A stretch of 64,000 nucleotides of DNA. It comes from Amycolatopsis sp. A133 (GTDB lineage Bacteria; Actinomycetota; Actinomycetes; Mycobacteriales; Pseudonocardiaceae). Positions 1-10,054 of the stretch are shown here, one piece after another (within the stretch, counting starts at the first letter, position 1; every line of letters starts with the position of its first letter). Made by a program: the position numbers and the translations under genes. Under the pieces are notes generated by a model. It worked only from the letters and a program-made list of their open reading frames with translations. It did no database searches and was not told the DNA's origin. Location of the stretch: the NCBI RefSeq assembly GCF_031082405.1, contig NZ_JAVHJU010000059.1:62001-126000 (forward strand), written 5' to 3'.

Positions 1-93
1 CGTCTCTACGTCATCGGTGACCGGCGAGCATGGTCCAGCCAACGCCACTTCGACGTGCTGGCCAGGCGCTTGCCCTTCTCGGCTCCGCGGTAG
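1..93 (+). CDS. C-terminal end of a superfamily 1 helicase-like protein (cut by window edge)
   Basis: The frame is open from base 1 and ends at a TAG at 91-93, giving 30 residues. It begins RLYVIGDRRAWSS and continues through FDVLARRLP. The pattern LYVIGD followed by W and then a leucine/arginine-rich helix is typical of the last residues of UvrD/Dna2-like helicase domains, where the final motif is followed by a short tail. It converges on brxHI with about 80 bp between the stops. Such large helicases are common in defence islands, which suggests the island extends left of the window. The identification rests on a short stretch. Confidence 0.4.
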   Translation, partial: RLYVIGDRRAWSSQRHFDVLARRLPFSAPR

Positions 94-175
94 CTCGTCG
101 AGGGGCAGACTGACTCAGGAACCGGCTTACCTTGTGCTGTCCGTCCAGCGCTTCTTCAGTGCGCCGCTGGTGTCC

Positions 176-2281
176 TCATCGAATGACGAACCGAGTGGGC
201 TCGCCGAGTACCTCCGCCGCCGCATCCAGGTCGGCGAGCCGAGCTCCCAACGTTGCCATGGCGAGCCGGCGGGGAAGGGCTTCGCTGAACTTCAGCCCCT
301 CCATCGCCCGCTCATCGATGTCCGGGAGACACAGGCGCTGCGCGGCATCCGTGACACCTGACTGCCACATTTCGCGGGCCAAGTCAGAACGGAGCCGGAC
401 GGACACATCGTCGAACCGTTGCTTCTCGTCGGCCAGGTGACCCAAGGAGGTGGCCAAGGTCGCGTTGGCGCGGAATCCGGCCCACGTCCACCAGCGCACG
501 TCGGTGCCCTGCCTGCTGATCACTGTGCCGCCGGGGTGTACCGAAGCGAGCCGGTCCTCGCGCAGTTCCGCGATGACCCGCGTAGCCCGCTGTGTCAGCT
601 TTACCGGCGGATCCTCGCCGAGCAGCACGTCACGCGCGGCACGCGACAGATCGAACCCCACGCCACCGATGCCCGAGGTCATCCAGCGTGCGCGGCCTCC
701 CGACTCCGCAGGCTCCACGAAACACCGGCGGCGTTTCCAGTCGATCCACGTGACCTTCCAGCTGCGTCCGCCCAGCAACAGCAGACGGGGGCCATCGACC
801 TTTTCGGTCAGCAACGCCGGATCGGTTCGGCCGATCTCGCGGCGCCCTTCGAGGACGGTGAACTGCGGCGGAGCGGTGAACACGGCGGTCATTCCCATGA
901 AGTGCTGGCGGCCGAAGCGACGTTCGGCCTCCTCACCGATGAACAGGAGTTCACCGTCTTGGTCGAGGAAGCCCTCCTCAACGAGGTAACGGGTGATCGG
1001 CTCCGCGCTGCGGTCGAACGGCGCGAGCCCGTTCCATGCGTCGCTCCACAGCCGATTGCCGACCGAATTCTCCTGCAGACACAAGGCGAGGATCTGCTGG
1101 GCGACGATGTGACGAGGCTCGGGCGGCGCGTGCACCGGCTCGACGAAACCGCGGCTCCACAGCAGGACCAGCGCATACGCCCACAGCAGAGAGTTCTCGT
1201 CGAGGGCGAGAAAGAGACAGTTCCGTGTGCTGCCGGGCCGGCGACCCGTCCGGCCGAGGCGTTGGAGGAACGAGGCCACTGTGGACGGCGCGTTGATCTG
1301 GATGACGCGGTCGAGGTCGCCGACGTCGATGCCCAATTCCAACGTGGAGGTGGACACGATGACACAGTCTCGCGCTTCGGCGAATGCCAGCTCGGCTTGT
1401 CTGCGTTCGTCGAGGGAGAGAGAAGCGTGCGAAAGATAGGTCGTCACGCCTCGCTCGCGCAGCGATGCCCCGATTTCTTCGACCAACTGCCGGGAGTCGC
1501 AGAACACCAGACGTTTCTCACCGCGGTGCAAGGCCGCGATCACGGTGGCTGCGTTGTGCACCGAGCCGACGTAGTCGATCTCCACGTCGCCAGGCGGAGC
1601 CGCCCCGGACGCTATCTTGATGTCGGGGGCCACCACACAGCCTTCTCGCGTGGCGCGGTTCGAACCCTGCAACCAGGTCACCAGCTCGTGCGGATTGCCG
1701 ACCGTTGCCGAGAGCCCGATGCGCTGGATCGGCGCGCCGGTGATCCGGGTCAGGCGTTCGAGGACGGCGAGCAGGTGCCATCCGCGGTCGTCGCCAGCGA
1801 ACGCGTGTACCTCGTCGACCACGATCGCCCGCACACCGGCGAAGAGCTGCTTGTGATCGACGTTGACGCTGACCAGCATCGCCTCGAGCGACTCGGGCGT
1901 GGTGAGCAGCAGGTCGGGCGGGTCGCGAAGGATCGCGCGGCGGGCGCTCGCCGTGACGTCGCCGTGCCAGACCCCGACTCGCCGGCCGAGCCACGTCGCA
2001 TAGGTCTCGAGCCTCGGCGACAAGTTGTTCAGCAACGCCTTGAGCGGGCACACGTAGAGCACCGACAGACCGGTCCAGCGCTGTTCTTCCATCGCGGTCA
2101 GCAGCGGGAAACTTGCCGCTTCCGTCTTTCCGCCGGCGGTCGGGGCGAGCAGCACCGCATCGTCTCCACCAAGGACCGGCTCGATCGCCTGCTCCTGCAG
2201 CGGCCGCAGCGACCGCCAGCCCAGGGTGTTGACGATGTGGTGCACCAGCGCGGGATGCAGCCGCGCCAACGCCTGGGTCAC
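176..2281 (-). CDS. brxHI: BREX type 2 DEVH-box helicase BrxHI
   Basis: This 701-residue superfamily 2 (Lhr-like) helicase is the last gene of the BREX type 2 operon. Visible motifs are Walker A APTAGGKT (about residues 46-53), the DEVH box (156-159), the SAT motif in GLSATVGN (about 190) and the C-terminal RecA motif LQRLGRTGRRPG (about 340). A long C-terminal region follows, as in Lhr-type enzymes. The GTG start overlaps the brxD stop by 4 bp (GTGA), so translation is probably coupled. In known BREX type 2 loci a helicase of this class sits in this position. Its exact step in phage exclusion is not established. Confidence 0.93.
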   Translation of the reverse strand: MTQALARLHPALVHHIVNTLGWRSLRPLQEQAIEPVLGGDDAVLLAPTAGGKTEAASFPLLTAMEEQRWTGLSVLYVCPLKALLNNLSPRLETYATWLGRRVGVWHGDVTASARRAILRDPPDLLLTTPESLEAMLVSVNVDHKQLFAGVRAIVVDEVHAFAGDDRGWHLLAVLERLTRITGAPIQRIGLSATVGNPHELVTWLQGSNRATREGCVVAPDIKIASGAAPPGDVEIDYVGSVHNAATVIAALHRGEKRLVFCDSRQLVEEIGASLRERGVTTYLSHASLSLDERRQAELAFAEARDCVIVSTSTLELGIDVGDLDRVIQINAPSTVASFLQRLGRTGRRPGSTRNCLFLALDENSLLWAYALVLLWSRGFVEPVHAPPEPRHIVAQQILALCLQENSVGNRLWSDAWNGLAPFDRSAEPITRYLVEEGFLDQDGELLFIGEEAERRFGRQHFMGMTAVFTAPPQFTVLEGRREIGRTDPALLTEKVDGPRLLLLGGRSWKVTWIDWKRRRCFVEPAESGGRARWMTSGIGGVGFDLSRAARDVLLGEDPPVKLTQRATRVIAELREDRLASVHPGGTVISRQGTDVRWWTWAGFRANATLATSLGHLADEKQRFDDVSVRLRSDLAREMWQSGVTDAAQRLCLPDIDERAMEGLKFSEALPRRLAMATLGARLADLDAAAEVLGEPTRFVIR

Positions 2282-3600
2282 GGCAGATCCAGCTCGACGT
2301 CGTCGGCGCTCGCAGCAGCGTTGCGCTCGGACTCAGTCAACTCCGTGTTCGACACGGTCAGCGCATAGTGGACCCGGGGATCGAAGTCATCGAACTCGTC
2401 GACGCGGTCCAGCACATCGGCCACCAGCTTGCGCAGATACAGCCGTGGCGCGACACCCCCTTTGCCGCCGAGCTGACCGGTCAGAGCCGAGGCCAGGGTC
2501 CGCAGGTAGGCGTCGTCGATCAGCGCGGCGATTCGATCGGGATGCTGCGCGACGCTTGCATACAGTTCGCGAACCTGCTGTCCCAGCTCGACAAGCCGAT
2601 TCAGGTCGAAGCCCAGCAGCCGCAGCTGCACGGCACGAGGGGAGTCGAACCGAGCGTCGGTACCGAAGTCCGTCGCCAGCCGCTGGGCCAGCGGTGGCAG
2701 GCGCTGGACACCTTGCTGCCCGTCGAAGAACGCCGGCGTGCCCGTCATGACGACAAAGAGTCCCGGGAAGCGCCCAGCATCGATTTCGTCGAGCAGCTGC
2801 CGGAGCGCATTGAGCCCCTTCTCCCGCACGTCACCGCGCACACGCTGCAGTGTTTCGGTTTCGTCCAGTACGAGCAGGAGACCGGGGTGCCCGCAGTCCC
2901 GCAACACGGTCAGCAGCCCTTGGAGGAAGCCGAGCGCACCGAAATGGTCGAGGTCGCCGCGCACTCCGGCGGTCCGGCGAGCGGCCGCGGCGACCGACTT
3001 CTGTCCCCCGAGCCAAGCGATGAGAGCCTCCGCCGTGGCGTTGTCGCCGGCAGTCACCGCCTGCTGGTAGCCCCGCAGCGCCGCGGCGAACGCCGGGGTG
3101 GTCCGAGCGACTTCCGCGAGGCGTTGCTCCATCAGCTGCCCAACAGCCGCGGTCAGGGCCTGTTCGTCGTCCTCGGCGACGTCGCCGGTCTCGAGGACCT
3201 GCTCCTCGAGAGTGTAGAGCCAGGAATCGACGACTGCGCGCAAAGCGCTGGGCTGGTGGGTGGCAGTGGTCAGCCGCTCGGTCAGGCGCCGGTAGACGGT
3301 CTCCAGCCGGTGCAGCGGTGTTTCGGTCTCGGAGATCTGGATCTCGGTGGTCGCCAGGCCCCGGCGTTTCGCGCGCTCGGCCAGCCAGCGCGTGAAGAAC
3401 GTCTTTCCGGATCCGTACTCACCACGCACGGCGTGGAAGGCCGCACCTCCGCGCGCCACGGTTGCCAGATCGTCCTCCATGGCGCGGGCGAACCGGTCCA
3501 GGCCGACAGCCAGCAAGTCGAGCCCCGACTGCGGCACGGTGCCGCGCCGCAGTGCGTCCACCGCCTCGCGTCGCCGCGCCTCACTCGCCTGGACGGTCAT
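2278..3600 (-). CDS. brxD: BREX type 2 ATPase BrxD
   Basis: This is a 440-residue P-loop ATPase. Walker A is GEYGSGKT (residues 60-67) and Walker B is LLLVLDETE (about 241-249). Length, position between pglZ and brxHI, and the GEYGSGKTFF signature match the BrxD/DUF2791 family of ATP-binding proteins that mark BREX type 2 (Pgl) systems. The ATG start overlaps the pglZ stop (ATGA), and its own stop overlaps the brxHI start. It probably acts with the other Pgl proteins in the cytoplasm. The biochemical role of BrxD is not well defined. Confidence 0.93.
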   Translation of the reverse strand: MTVQASEARRREAVDALRRGTVPQSGLDLLAVGLDRFARAMEDDLATVARGGAAFHAVRGEYGSGKTFFTRWLAERAKRRGLATTEIQISETETPLHRLETVYRRLTERLTTATHQPSALRAVVDSWLYTLEEQVLETGDVAEDDEQALTAAVGQLMEQRLAEVARTTPAFAAALRGYQQAVTAGDNATAEALIAWLGGQKSVAAAARRTAGVRGDLDHFGALGFLQGLLTVLRDCGHPGLLLVLDETETLQRVRGDVREKGLNALRQLLDEIDAGRFPGLFVVMTGTPAFFDGQQGVQRLPPLAQRLATDFGTDARFDSPRAVQLRLLGFDLNRLVELGQQVRELYASVAQHPDRIAALIDDAYLRTLASALTGQLGGKGGVAPRLYLRKLVADVLDRVDEFDDFDPRVHYALTVSNTELTESERNAAASADDVELDLP

Positions 3601-6269
3601 CGCACTCGCACTCCGAACTGGGTCTGAAGCATTTCGCGATCAAGCTTGACGCTCCGATCTCCGTCGCGCAGCGTCAGCACGGGGTAACCATCGACGTTCA
3701 CCAGGCGCTCCAGGGTCCTGACGAAGAATTCCGGACGGCGTGCGGCCCGGCCGACCCGCTCCGCGACCGCGCTGAGCGACAGTGATCCGTCGGCATCGAG
3801 CAACGCGTCGATCACGGTCGCCACGACCTGCTTGTCCGGCGCCTTCGGCACGAAGGCCCGTTGGGCTGCGTAGAGCTCGGTGGCCACGACCTGCGTACCG
3901 ACGGATTCGACCGGCGCGTCCACCGCGAACAGCGGTACGGCCGAGTCGGGTTCGGGCTTGCGACGGCCGAGCTTGCGAGCCGGCGTGGGCTGCTCCGGGA
4001 GCACCGTGCGCCGCTGCTCCCACCAAGCGGGGGTCACGGCCTCGGGAGAGAGGACGTGCCACCCGGCCGGCACGAGGTCGTCGGACGGCAGGAGGACCAG
4101 GACGGGCACGATCATTTCGGCGAGCGACGCGCCTCCGTGGTAGCCGGACTTCCGGGCGGTGTAGCGGATGTCCTCGCGCCATGGCACAGTCACCCGGCCG
4201 TCGCCGAGCAGCACGCGCGGTCCGGCCAGCTCGACCTCGCCGTTGCCCGCCGGTCCAGTGCGCCATCGTGCCGACGTCCCCTCGGCCTTCGACGGCTTCT
4301 CCGTCGGCCGTTGCAGGACGTGCCCGTGGTCGGATACGAGCACGACCGGGCGCCCATATCCCCTTGCGGCGTCCAGGAGTTCACGCAGGTAAGTGACGTC
4401 GCGGATCGACCAGCCGGCGCGCTCGCCCTCCTGACCGTGGTCCAGGGCGTCGTCGATCGTGTTGAGGACCACGCCGACGACACCGTCATCGGCGAGCGCG
4501 GTCAGCAGTCCTTCGGAGAGCCGGTAGCCGGCGTCGCCCGCCAGGTCGTTCTTGTGGAACAACGCGGCTTTGCGCCGGTGTTTCTGCCAGAACGCGGTGA
4601 AGCCGGCTCGCTCGGCCGATTGGTCGCCGGCCTTCGGCACTCCGGAAAGCAGGCTCGCGCGGCCCACCTGGGTCACCGAGGGGAACACCGTGACCGCGGC
4701 GACGCGTTCGCCCTGGCGCGGCGAGGCTTCTCGCCATCCTCCGGTAGCGGCTTCCTCGCCGATCGCGGTGGCGATCGCTGCGCTCATCCCGTCGAGGACG
4801 ATGACCAGCGGTGCGCGCCGGCTCGCGACCGGGCGAGCGACGGTGTCGAGGACGTCCTCGATCAGCAGGCAGCCGCCGGGATCGATGCGCGACGCGCGGG
4901 GAACCCAGCTGGCCAGTCGCGCGGCGAACTGCTCGTCAAGCCGGTCTCGCCGGGCGCGGGCAGCCTCGTGCAGGGCTCGGTACGCCCGAGCGACGGCCGG
5001 ATCGCCGCCGGTGTCGCCGACCCACAATGTTGTCAGGGCGCGGTCCACCCACGCCCAGTCCATGACCTGCCGGTTCGCGGCGACCGCGACCGAGCCGATG
5101 TCCGGAAGCGGCAACGCGAGCCATCGGTGGACTCGTACCGCCATCTCCGCCGCTTTGAGCCGGTGCGGTTCCAGCCGCGCCAGCCCGTGGTCGCGGACTT
5201 CGTCGAGCGCTCGCTCGACCGCGGTGATGCTGCCCTTGACGGGGGCCGGTGACAGCGCACTCGCCAGCGTGCCCAGCGCCGCCGCGTAGCTGGACGGCAG
5301 GAACCGGCTGTCGCGTAGAGCCTCGGTGAGGTGGGCGCTCGCGGCGAGCTGCTCGGCGCGCCTCGCGACGTCGAGGATCCGGTCCCGGGCGAGCTTGCCG
5401 CCGGACTCGGCCTCGCTGAGCCAGCGCTCCAACGTTCCTTCGACCGCGTCGGTGAAGGCGCGCAACGCCGGCGGCCGGACGCCGGCCAGCAGCCCGCCGA
5501 AGGCGAGCGCGGCCTCCGGGGAGGCATCCGGCTGGGTCGCCACCCTGCCGACCAGGCCGAGCGGCATGGCGTCGGCTGCCTTTCCCGCAGCCGCCAGCCG
5601 CAGGACGATCGGAGCGACTTCGCCGACCGAACCGGCCAGCCAGTCGGTCATGCCGGTCTGCTCGACTTCGGCGAACCGCGCGAACCGGTCTGGCCCGGTC
5701 GAATCGAGCGACCAGGCGAGCATGGCACCGGCATCGAGCGCGTCCTCGCGCAGCGTGCCGATACCGAGCCGGGCGCCGATCAGCGTGCGCATGGCCGTGT
5801 CGCGCGTGAGCACCGACCCGCTGCGGGGCCAGCCACCGGGCGGTTCAGCCTCGAGCAGCGCGTCGATCAGCCACGGCTCGGCGCGAACGCGCGGGTCGAC
5901 GTCCGCGGCACCGAATCGCTGCGCCACGATCCGGGCCCGGTCTGCGGTTTGGGTGGAGCGCCCGAGCGCGTAACCCAGGATGTCCCAGCCGAGCTGGGCG
6001 TCGTCGACGCTCGTGGTCACCACGAGGACGTCGTCGGCGCCGCGCTCGGCCTGATGCCGCTGCCACGCTTCGACGATGCCCAACACGGAGTGTTGATCGG
6101 TGACGTGCACCCGCTTTCGGTCCGCCTCGGTGCTCAGGGCGAAGTCGCTGCTCCCGTCCTCGTACCGGCCGTAGATCAGCACAAGCCGACGCTCCTTGGC
6201 TCGCGGCAGCCAGTCCGTGAGCAAGGTTTCGATCATCCGCTTGGTCAGCTGCGGCGGTGCGGTGGTCAC
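3597..6269 (-). CDS. pglZ: BREX type 2 phosphatase-fold protein PglZ
   Basis: This 890-residue protein contains the PglZ alkaline-phosphatase-superfamily core shared by all BREX types. The first metal-site strand is LVIVLDGMSAAI with Asp493, a serine/threonine-rich segment PSVTQVGRASLLSG lies near 530-543, and the second metal-site motif VLVSDHGHV lies at about 643-651. The N-terminal third is helical and variable. It starts at a GTG that overlaps the pglY stop by 4 bp. In Streptomyces Pgl, PglZ is needed for resistance and counteracts PglX toxicity; that is known of the family and not shown here. The canonical neighbours make the assignment secure. Confidence 0.96.
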   Translation of the reverse strand: MTTAPPQLTKRMIETLLTDWLPRAKERRLVLIYGRYEDGSSDFALSTEADRKRVHVTDQHSVLGIVEAWQRHQAERGADDVLVVTTSVDDAQLGWDILGYALGRSTQTADRARIVAQRFGAADVDPRVRAEPWLIDALLEAEPPGGWPRSGSVLTRDTAMRTLIGARLGIGTLREDALDAGAMLAWSLDSTGPDRFARFAEVEQTGMTDWLAGSVGEVAPIVLRLAAAGKAADAMPLGLVGRVATQPDASPEAALAFGGLLAGVRPPALRAFTDAVEGTLERWLSEAESGGKLARDRILDVARRAEQLAASAHLTEALRDSRFLPSSYAAALGTLASALSPAPVKGSITAVERALDEVRDHGLARLEPHRLKAAEMAVRVHRWLALPLPDIGSVAVAANRQVMDWAWVDRALTTLWVGDTGGDPAVARAYRALHEAARARRDRLDEQFAARLASWVPRASRIDPGGCLLIEDVLDTVARPVASRRAPLVIVLDGMSAAIATAIGEEAATGGWREASPRQGERVAAVTVFPSVTQVGRASLLSGVPKAGDQSAERAGFTAFWQKHRRKAALFHKNDLAGDAGYRLSEGLLTALADDGVVGVVLNTIDDALDHGQEGERAGWSIRDVTYLRELLDAARGYGRPVVLVSDHGHVLQRPTEKPSKAEGTSARWRTGPAGNGEVELAGPRVLLGDGRVTVPWREDIRYTARKSGYHGGASLAEMIVPVLVLLPSDDLVPAGWHVLSPEAVTPAWWEQRRTVLPEQPTPARKLGRRKPEPDSAVPLFAVDAPVESVGTQVVATELYAAQRAFVPKAPDKQVVATVIDALLDADGSLSLSAVAERVGRAARRPEFFVRTLERLVNVDGYPVLTLRDGDRSVKLDREMLQTQFGVRVR

Positions 6270-9200
6270 GACCGATCCTCGTGGACGATGCGCCAGTCCA
6301 GGACGATCTCGACGCCCGGATGGTCCTTCGCGTAGTCGCGAATCTCGGTCGAGAAGTCGTCCAGAATGGCTTGCAACCGTTGTTCGACGACGCTGGTCGT
6401 GATCCGGCGTGCGGCCGGCTTCGCTTGCCCGCCAACCGGTTGCGCGTTCTCCTCAGAACGGGACGACGGCGAGTCCAGCGGCAGACCCTTCTGGACCGGT
6501 GGGAGGGAAGGTGCAGGGGGAGGGGGCGCCACAGCGGCGAGCCCCGCGGCTTCCTCGATCAGCGTGACGGCGCGTCGGCGGACACCGCTCAGCACCGGCG
6601 GCAGCGAGCGGGTGAACTCGTCGACGGCTGCGGTGTCGCCGATGTCGGCCAGGAGCCGCCCTGCCTGCGCGTCGACCGAGTCCCCGCGTCCGACGAACCG
6701 GCGGACGGATTCGACGAGGTCCCACTCGACCCGGTCGAGGGCATCGAGCACCTGCGGCGCGGTAGCGATGGCATTGCCCAGCACCTGGTCGTTTACGGTG
6801 TCCTGGGCGGGTTCAGCCAGTTCACGCACGATCGCCGTGGCGTCGCGAGTGGCCGAGAGCCGGGCGAGCAGGTTGGCGGCGTAGCGCGCGATGGTGATGC
6901 GAGCGGCGGTCGCGGGCACACCTAGCTGATCGGCCCGCGTCTCCAGCGTCCGGCGGAGGTTGTTGACCGCTGTTTCGAGGCTTGTCACCTTTTCGCGCAC
7001 GTCGGAGGCGAGGCGGTTGACGTTGCGCGCGACCAGGTATTCGGGCACGTTCACCCCGAACAGCACCGACGCCCGGGTGCGCGCGGTGGCGAACTCGTCC
7101 GACGAGGGGAGTTCCTGAGCCCGCAACGCGTGTCCGGGACCGATCTTGTCCAGCTCCGGCGCCTCGCGCAGCGGTGAGCCGTGCATGACCCAGGCGCGGT
7201 CGGACAGCAGTGCGTAGGTCGCGATGATCAGGTTGGCGACCGCCTTGTCCAGCCCGGTGTAGCCGAGCTCCTCGATCCACGAGCGGATGTTCTCGACGGA
7301 GTAGTCGCCGTCCACCCCGTGCTGTCCGGCCGCCTGATCGATGCGACGCCGCCACTCCGCGGAGACGTTGAGCGGCCCGTCGGAGACCTCGCCGAGCTCG
7401 AGCGGATGCACGATCCGCCGGACCAGCCCGAGCTGCGACCGGTCGACCACGATGCGGCGCTTGCCCTCCTCCATGGCCTGTGTGATCCAGCCGAGGACGG
7501 TCTTCAGCTCGCCGACGGTGATCGCCTTGCGGTTCCCGGTCGTGTCGAAGTTCGGGTGTTTCGGGTACAGCGCGGAGAACAGGCCGTCCGCGAGGGCGAG
7601 CCCGTTCTGCTCGAAGCCCGCGCCGGCCAGCAGCCGTGGCGTGTGCCCGGGCTTCAGCGACAGCACGTGTCCCTCGTCGCCGACCTGCGCGCCCAGCGTG
7701 GACTCTTCGGCCCGCGCGATGCCGTAGACCTGCATCAGGGACGCGGTGAGCTGTGATTCGAGGGTGTCGGCCTGGGCCTGCAGCTGGTGGCGGATCTTGA
7801 CCCGGTTGTCCGCGGACATCTCCCCGGCGTAGTCGTCGAGCCGGTTGCGCTCAAGCAGGTACCGGATCTTGAGCAGCCGGCCCAGCTGGTTGGACTTCTG
7901 CGTCGACAGGAAATGCGGGACCCAGGTGATCGTGGCCGCGACGAATTCCGCCCGCTTGAGCCGGTTCACCCGTGCGATGTCGTCGCTCGGCGGGTGGCCG
8001 TGCTGGTCGAAGGGATAGTCGAGGATGATCCGGATCCGGCCTGGCACGCTGGGCTTGAACTGCACGTCTGGGAGGTCCTGGCTGTCGCGGATGTTGGCGA
8101 ACACGAACTCCGCGGTGCGGCGCGTGCCCTTCCAGACGACCTCGCGCTCGCAGACGAACTCCTCGGCATCGCGGATGCCGAGTTTCTGCCACAGCTGTCG
8201 TTTGGTCCAGATCCGGCGGACGCCGATCGAGTCCTGCTCGCCGACGGCGTCCAGCAGCGGTTCGATGTTCAGATCGGACAGTTGCAGGCGGAACACCGGG
8301 TCCTCGTCGCCTTCGGAGCGCAGCTCGCCGAACTCCGCGGCCAATTCACGCAGCCGGCCGACCACCATCGTCCCAGGCGCGACGGTGCGCGAGCGGATGG
8401 AACCGTGGTTCAAGGCCGCCAGCCGCGCCCCGGTCAACCGGGCCAGCGCGGACACGTTCGGCGCCAGCGCGGCCAGCATCAACGTCTTGACGAACTGGTC
8501 GTCGGCGACGAAGCGCGGGTCGCTTTCGCTGCCGTACTTCTCGAGCAAGTGCGCGCGCACCTTCGCGTGGAACCGTTGCGCGGTCTCGGAATCCTGCCGC
8601 AACCGCTCGGTGAAGGGCTCCTGGGTGCCGTCCGCGAGGACGTCCCAGAGGGCACCCAGGGGAATCAGCTCACCGAGCTTCATGTCGGCGCGGCGCCGGT
8701 ACAGCATTTCCTGCAGGAGCTTGAGACCGGTGCGTTCGCGCTGGAGCGCCCCGGACAGCGCGACGAGCACGTTGAGCAGGGCGGGAGAGAGCGGGTAGAC
8801 GTCCCGGAAGTCCGTCCAGTCGGCGCCGGTGGCGCCGTTGGCGTCCAGCAATACGTCACGGACCGCGGAGTTCGTGGACTCGATGGCGGTGAACGCGCTT
8901 TCCAGCGCGGTTTTCGCCTGCGGCGTTTTCGGTTTGAGGACGCGCTCCTTGATGATCGCCGGCAGGTTGCGGTCTTCGAGCGAGATGATGTCGAACCGCT
9001 CGGCCAGGTACTGCACCTGTGCCTCGAGGTTCTTCACGTCCGCTCCGGTGACGTCCTCGCCGACGAGCTTGGACAGGTCTCGCTGGCGGGAAATGAAGGA
9101 GACGATCGGCAGCGCGCGGTCGGCGTTGCCCGATTCGATCAGCTTGACGAGCTTGCTGACTTGCGTGTTGACGAATTCCTGATCGGCCATGTGCGACTGG

Positions 9201-10054
9201 AGCCACAGGATCAGCTCGTCGAGGAAAAGGAGCAGTCCGTCGTAACCGAGGTCACGGGCGTGGCGGCTGATCACCGACAGGCCGTCCTCGAGCGGGATGA
9301 ACGCGTTGGCGTCGCCAGTCGCACCCCGGATATAGGCCGTCATTGGCCCGGACAGCAGCGCCGAGACCAGGGCGTCGCGCACCGGGTCGCCCGCGGGAGC
9401 GCTGAACGCGTGATCGAGTTTGGCGGATGTCCAGCTGCGGACAGTGGTTCCTTCGATGACGTCCAGGTCGTCGAGGTCGTCGTCAGCGGCCGGAGCTTCG
9501 CTGCCCAGCCATTCGGCGAACCTGGCGTCGTCGGCGAGGAACTCCCGCTGTCCCTGGGCGTCGACGAGCATCGCGTCGGCGCGGTAGACCGGCGGAGTGG
9601 GCTTCCCGGGGTGCAGGTCGCGGACGGTGCGGACGTAGCCGCCGAGGATCGCCGAGTCGATGTCGGTCTGACCCACCAGGTGATAGGGCACCATGAGGAA
9701 CTTCTTGCCGCGCAGCCAGTCGTCGTGCTCGGCGATCACAGGCTGCAGCCCGGGCTTGGCGCGGGCGACCGGAGCGTTGTTGAGCACCGCGTGCAGGACG
9801 GTCAGGAAGTGGCTCTTACCGGAGCCGAACGAGCCGTGCAGGTAGGCGGCGTGGGAAGCCCCGTCTCGTACGGCGGCCCGCACGAGTGACAGCGCCTTGC
9901 CGAACGCCTGTCGGAGCTGATCGGTCACTACGTACTCGGCGACCCGGGCGTCGGTCTCGACGAACCCCTTGGTGAGGTCGATCTTGAAGTTGCCCGCGTG
10001 GACGGAGTCCGGGATGTCGATGACGTCCCGGAGGTACATCTCGGTGCCGCTCAC
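6266..10054 (-). CDS. pglY: BREX type 2 large ATPase PglY
   Basis: This 1262-residue P-loop ATPase has Walker A HGSFGSGKS (about residues 73-81) and Walker B GLLLFLDELI (about 270-285). It fills the position of PglY, the type 2 counterpart of BrxC. A proline-rich stretch at about residues 1165-1185 precedes the C-terminal domain. The GTG start overlaps the pglX stop (GTGA) and the stop overlaps the pglZ start. PglY is known to bind and hydrolyse ATP in Streptomyces coelicolor and is required for phage growth limitation. Size, motifs and operon order all agree. Confidence 0.96.
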   Translation of the reverse strand: MSGTEMYLRDVIDIPDSVHAGNFKIDLTKGFVETDARVAEYVVTDQLRQAFGKALSLVRAAVRDGASHAAYLHGSFGSGKSHFLTVLHAVLNNAPVARAKPGLQPVIAEHDDWLRGKKFLMVPYHLVGQTDIDSAILGGYVRTVRDLHPGKPTPPVYRADAMLVDAQGQREFLADDARFAEWLGSEAPAADDDLDDLDVIEGTTVRSWTSAKLDHAFSAPAGDPVRDALVSALLSGPMTAYIRGATGDANAFIPLEDGLSVISRHARDLGYDGLLLFLDELILWLQSHMADQEFVNTQVSKLVKLIESGNADRALPIVSFISRQRDLSKLVGEDVTGADVKNLEAQVQYLAERFDIISLEDRNLPAIIKERVLKPKTPQAKTALESAFTAIESTNSAVRDVLLDANGATGADWTDFRDVYPLSPALLNVLVALSGALQRERTGLKLLQEMLYRRRADMKLGELIPLGALWDVLADGTQEPFTERLRQDSETAQRFHAKVRAHLLEKYGSESDPRFVADDQFVKTLMLAALAPNVSALARLTGARLAALNHGSIRSRTVAPGTMVVGRLRELAAEFGELRSEGDEDPVFRLQLSDLNIEPLLDAVGEQDSIGVRRIWTKRQLWQKLGIRDAEEFVCEREVVWKGTRRTAEFVFANIRDSQDLPDVQFKPSVPGRIRIILDYPFDQHGHPPSDDIARVNRLKRAEFVAATITWVPHFLSTQKSNQLGRLLKIRYLLERNRLDDYAGEMSADNRVKIRHQLQAQADTLESQLTASLMQVYGIARAEESTLGAQVGDEGHVLSLKPGHTPRLLAGAGFEQNGLALADGLFSALYPKHPNFDTTGNRKAITVGELKTVLGWITQAMEEGKRRIVVDRSQLGLVRRIVHPLELGEVSDGPLNVSAEWRRRIDQAAGQHGVDGDYSVENIRSWIEELGYTGLDKAVANLIIATYALLSDRAWVMHGSPLREAPELDKIGPGHALRAQELPSSDEFATARTRASVLFGVNVPEYLVARNVNRLASDVREKVTSLETAVNNLRRTLETRADQLGVPATAARITIARYAANLLARLSATRDATAIVRELAEPAQDTVNDQVLGNAIATAPQVLDALDRVEWDLVESVRRFVGRGDSVDAQAGRLLADIGDTAAVDEFTRSLPPVLSGVRRRAVTLIEEAAGLAAVAPPPPAPSLPPVQKGLPLDSPSSRSEENAQPVGGQAKPAARRITTSVVEQRLQAILDDFSTEIRDYAKDHPGVEIVLDWRIVHEDRS

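Noticed and set aside
419..2368. Long plus-strand open frame of about 650 codons opposite brxHI
   Set aside because: It is antisense to a clear helicase gene; low stop-codon density is expected in high-GC DNA and the translation has no protein-like motifs.
7787..9889. Long plus-strand open frame of 700 codons opposite pglY
   Set aside because: Same reason: it mirrors the pglY coding frame and has no recognisable domain.
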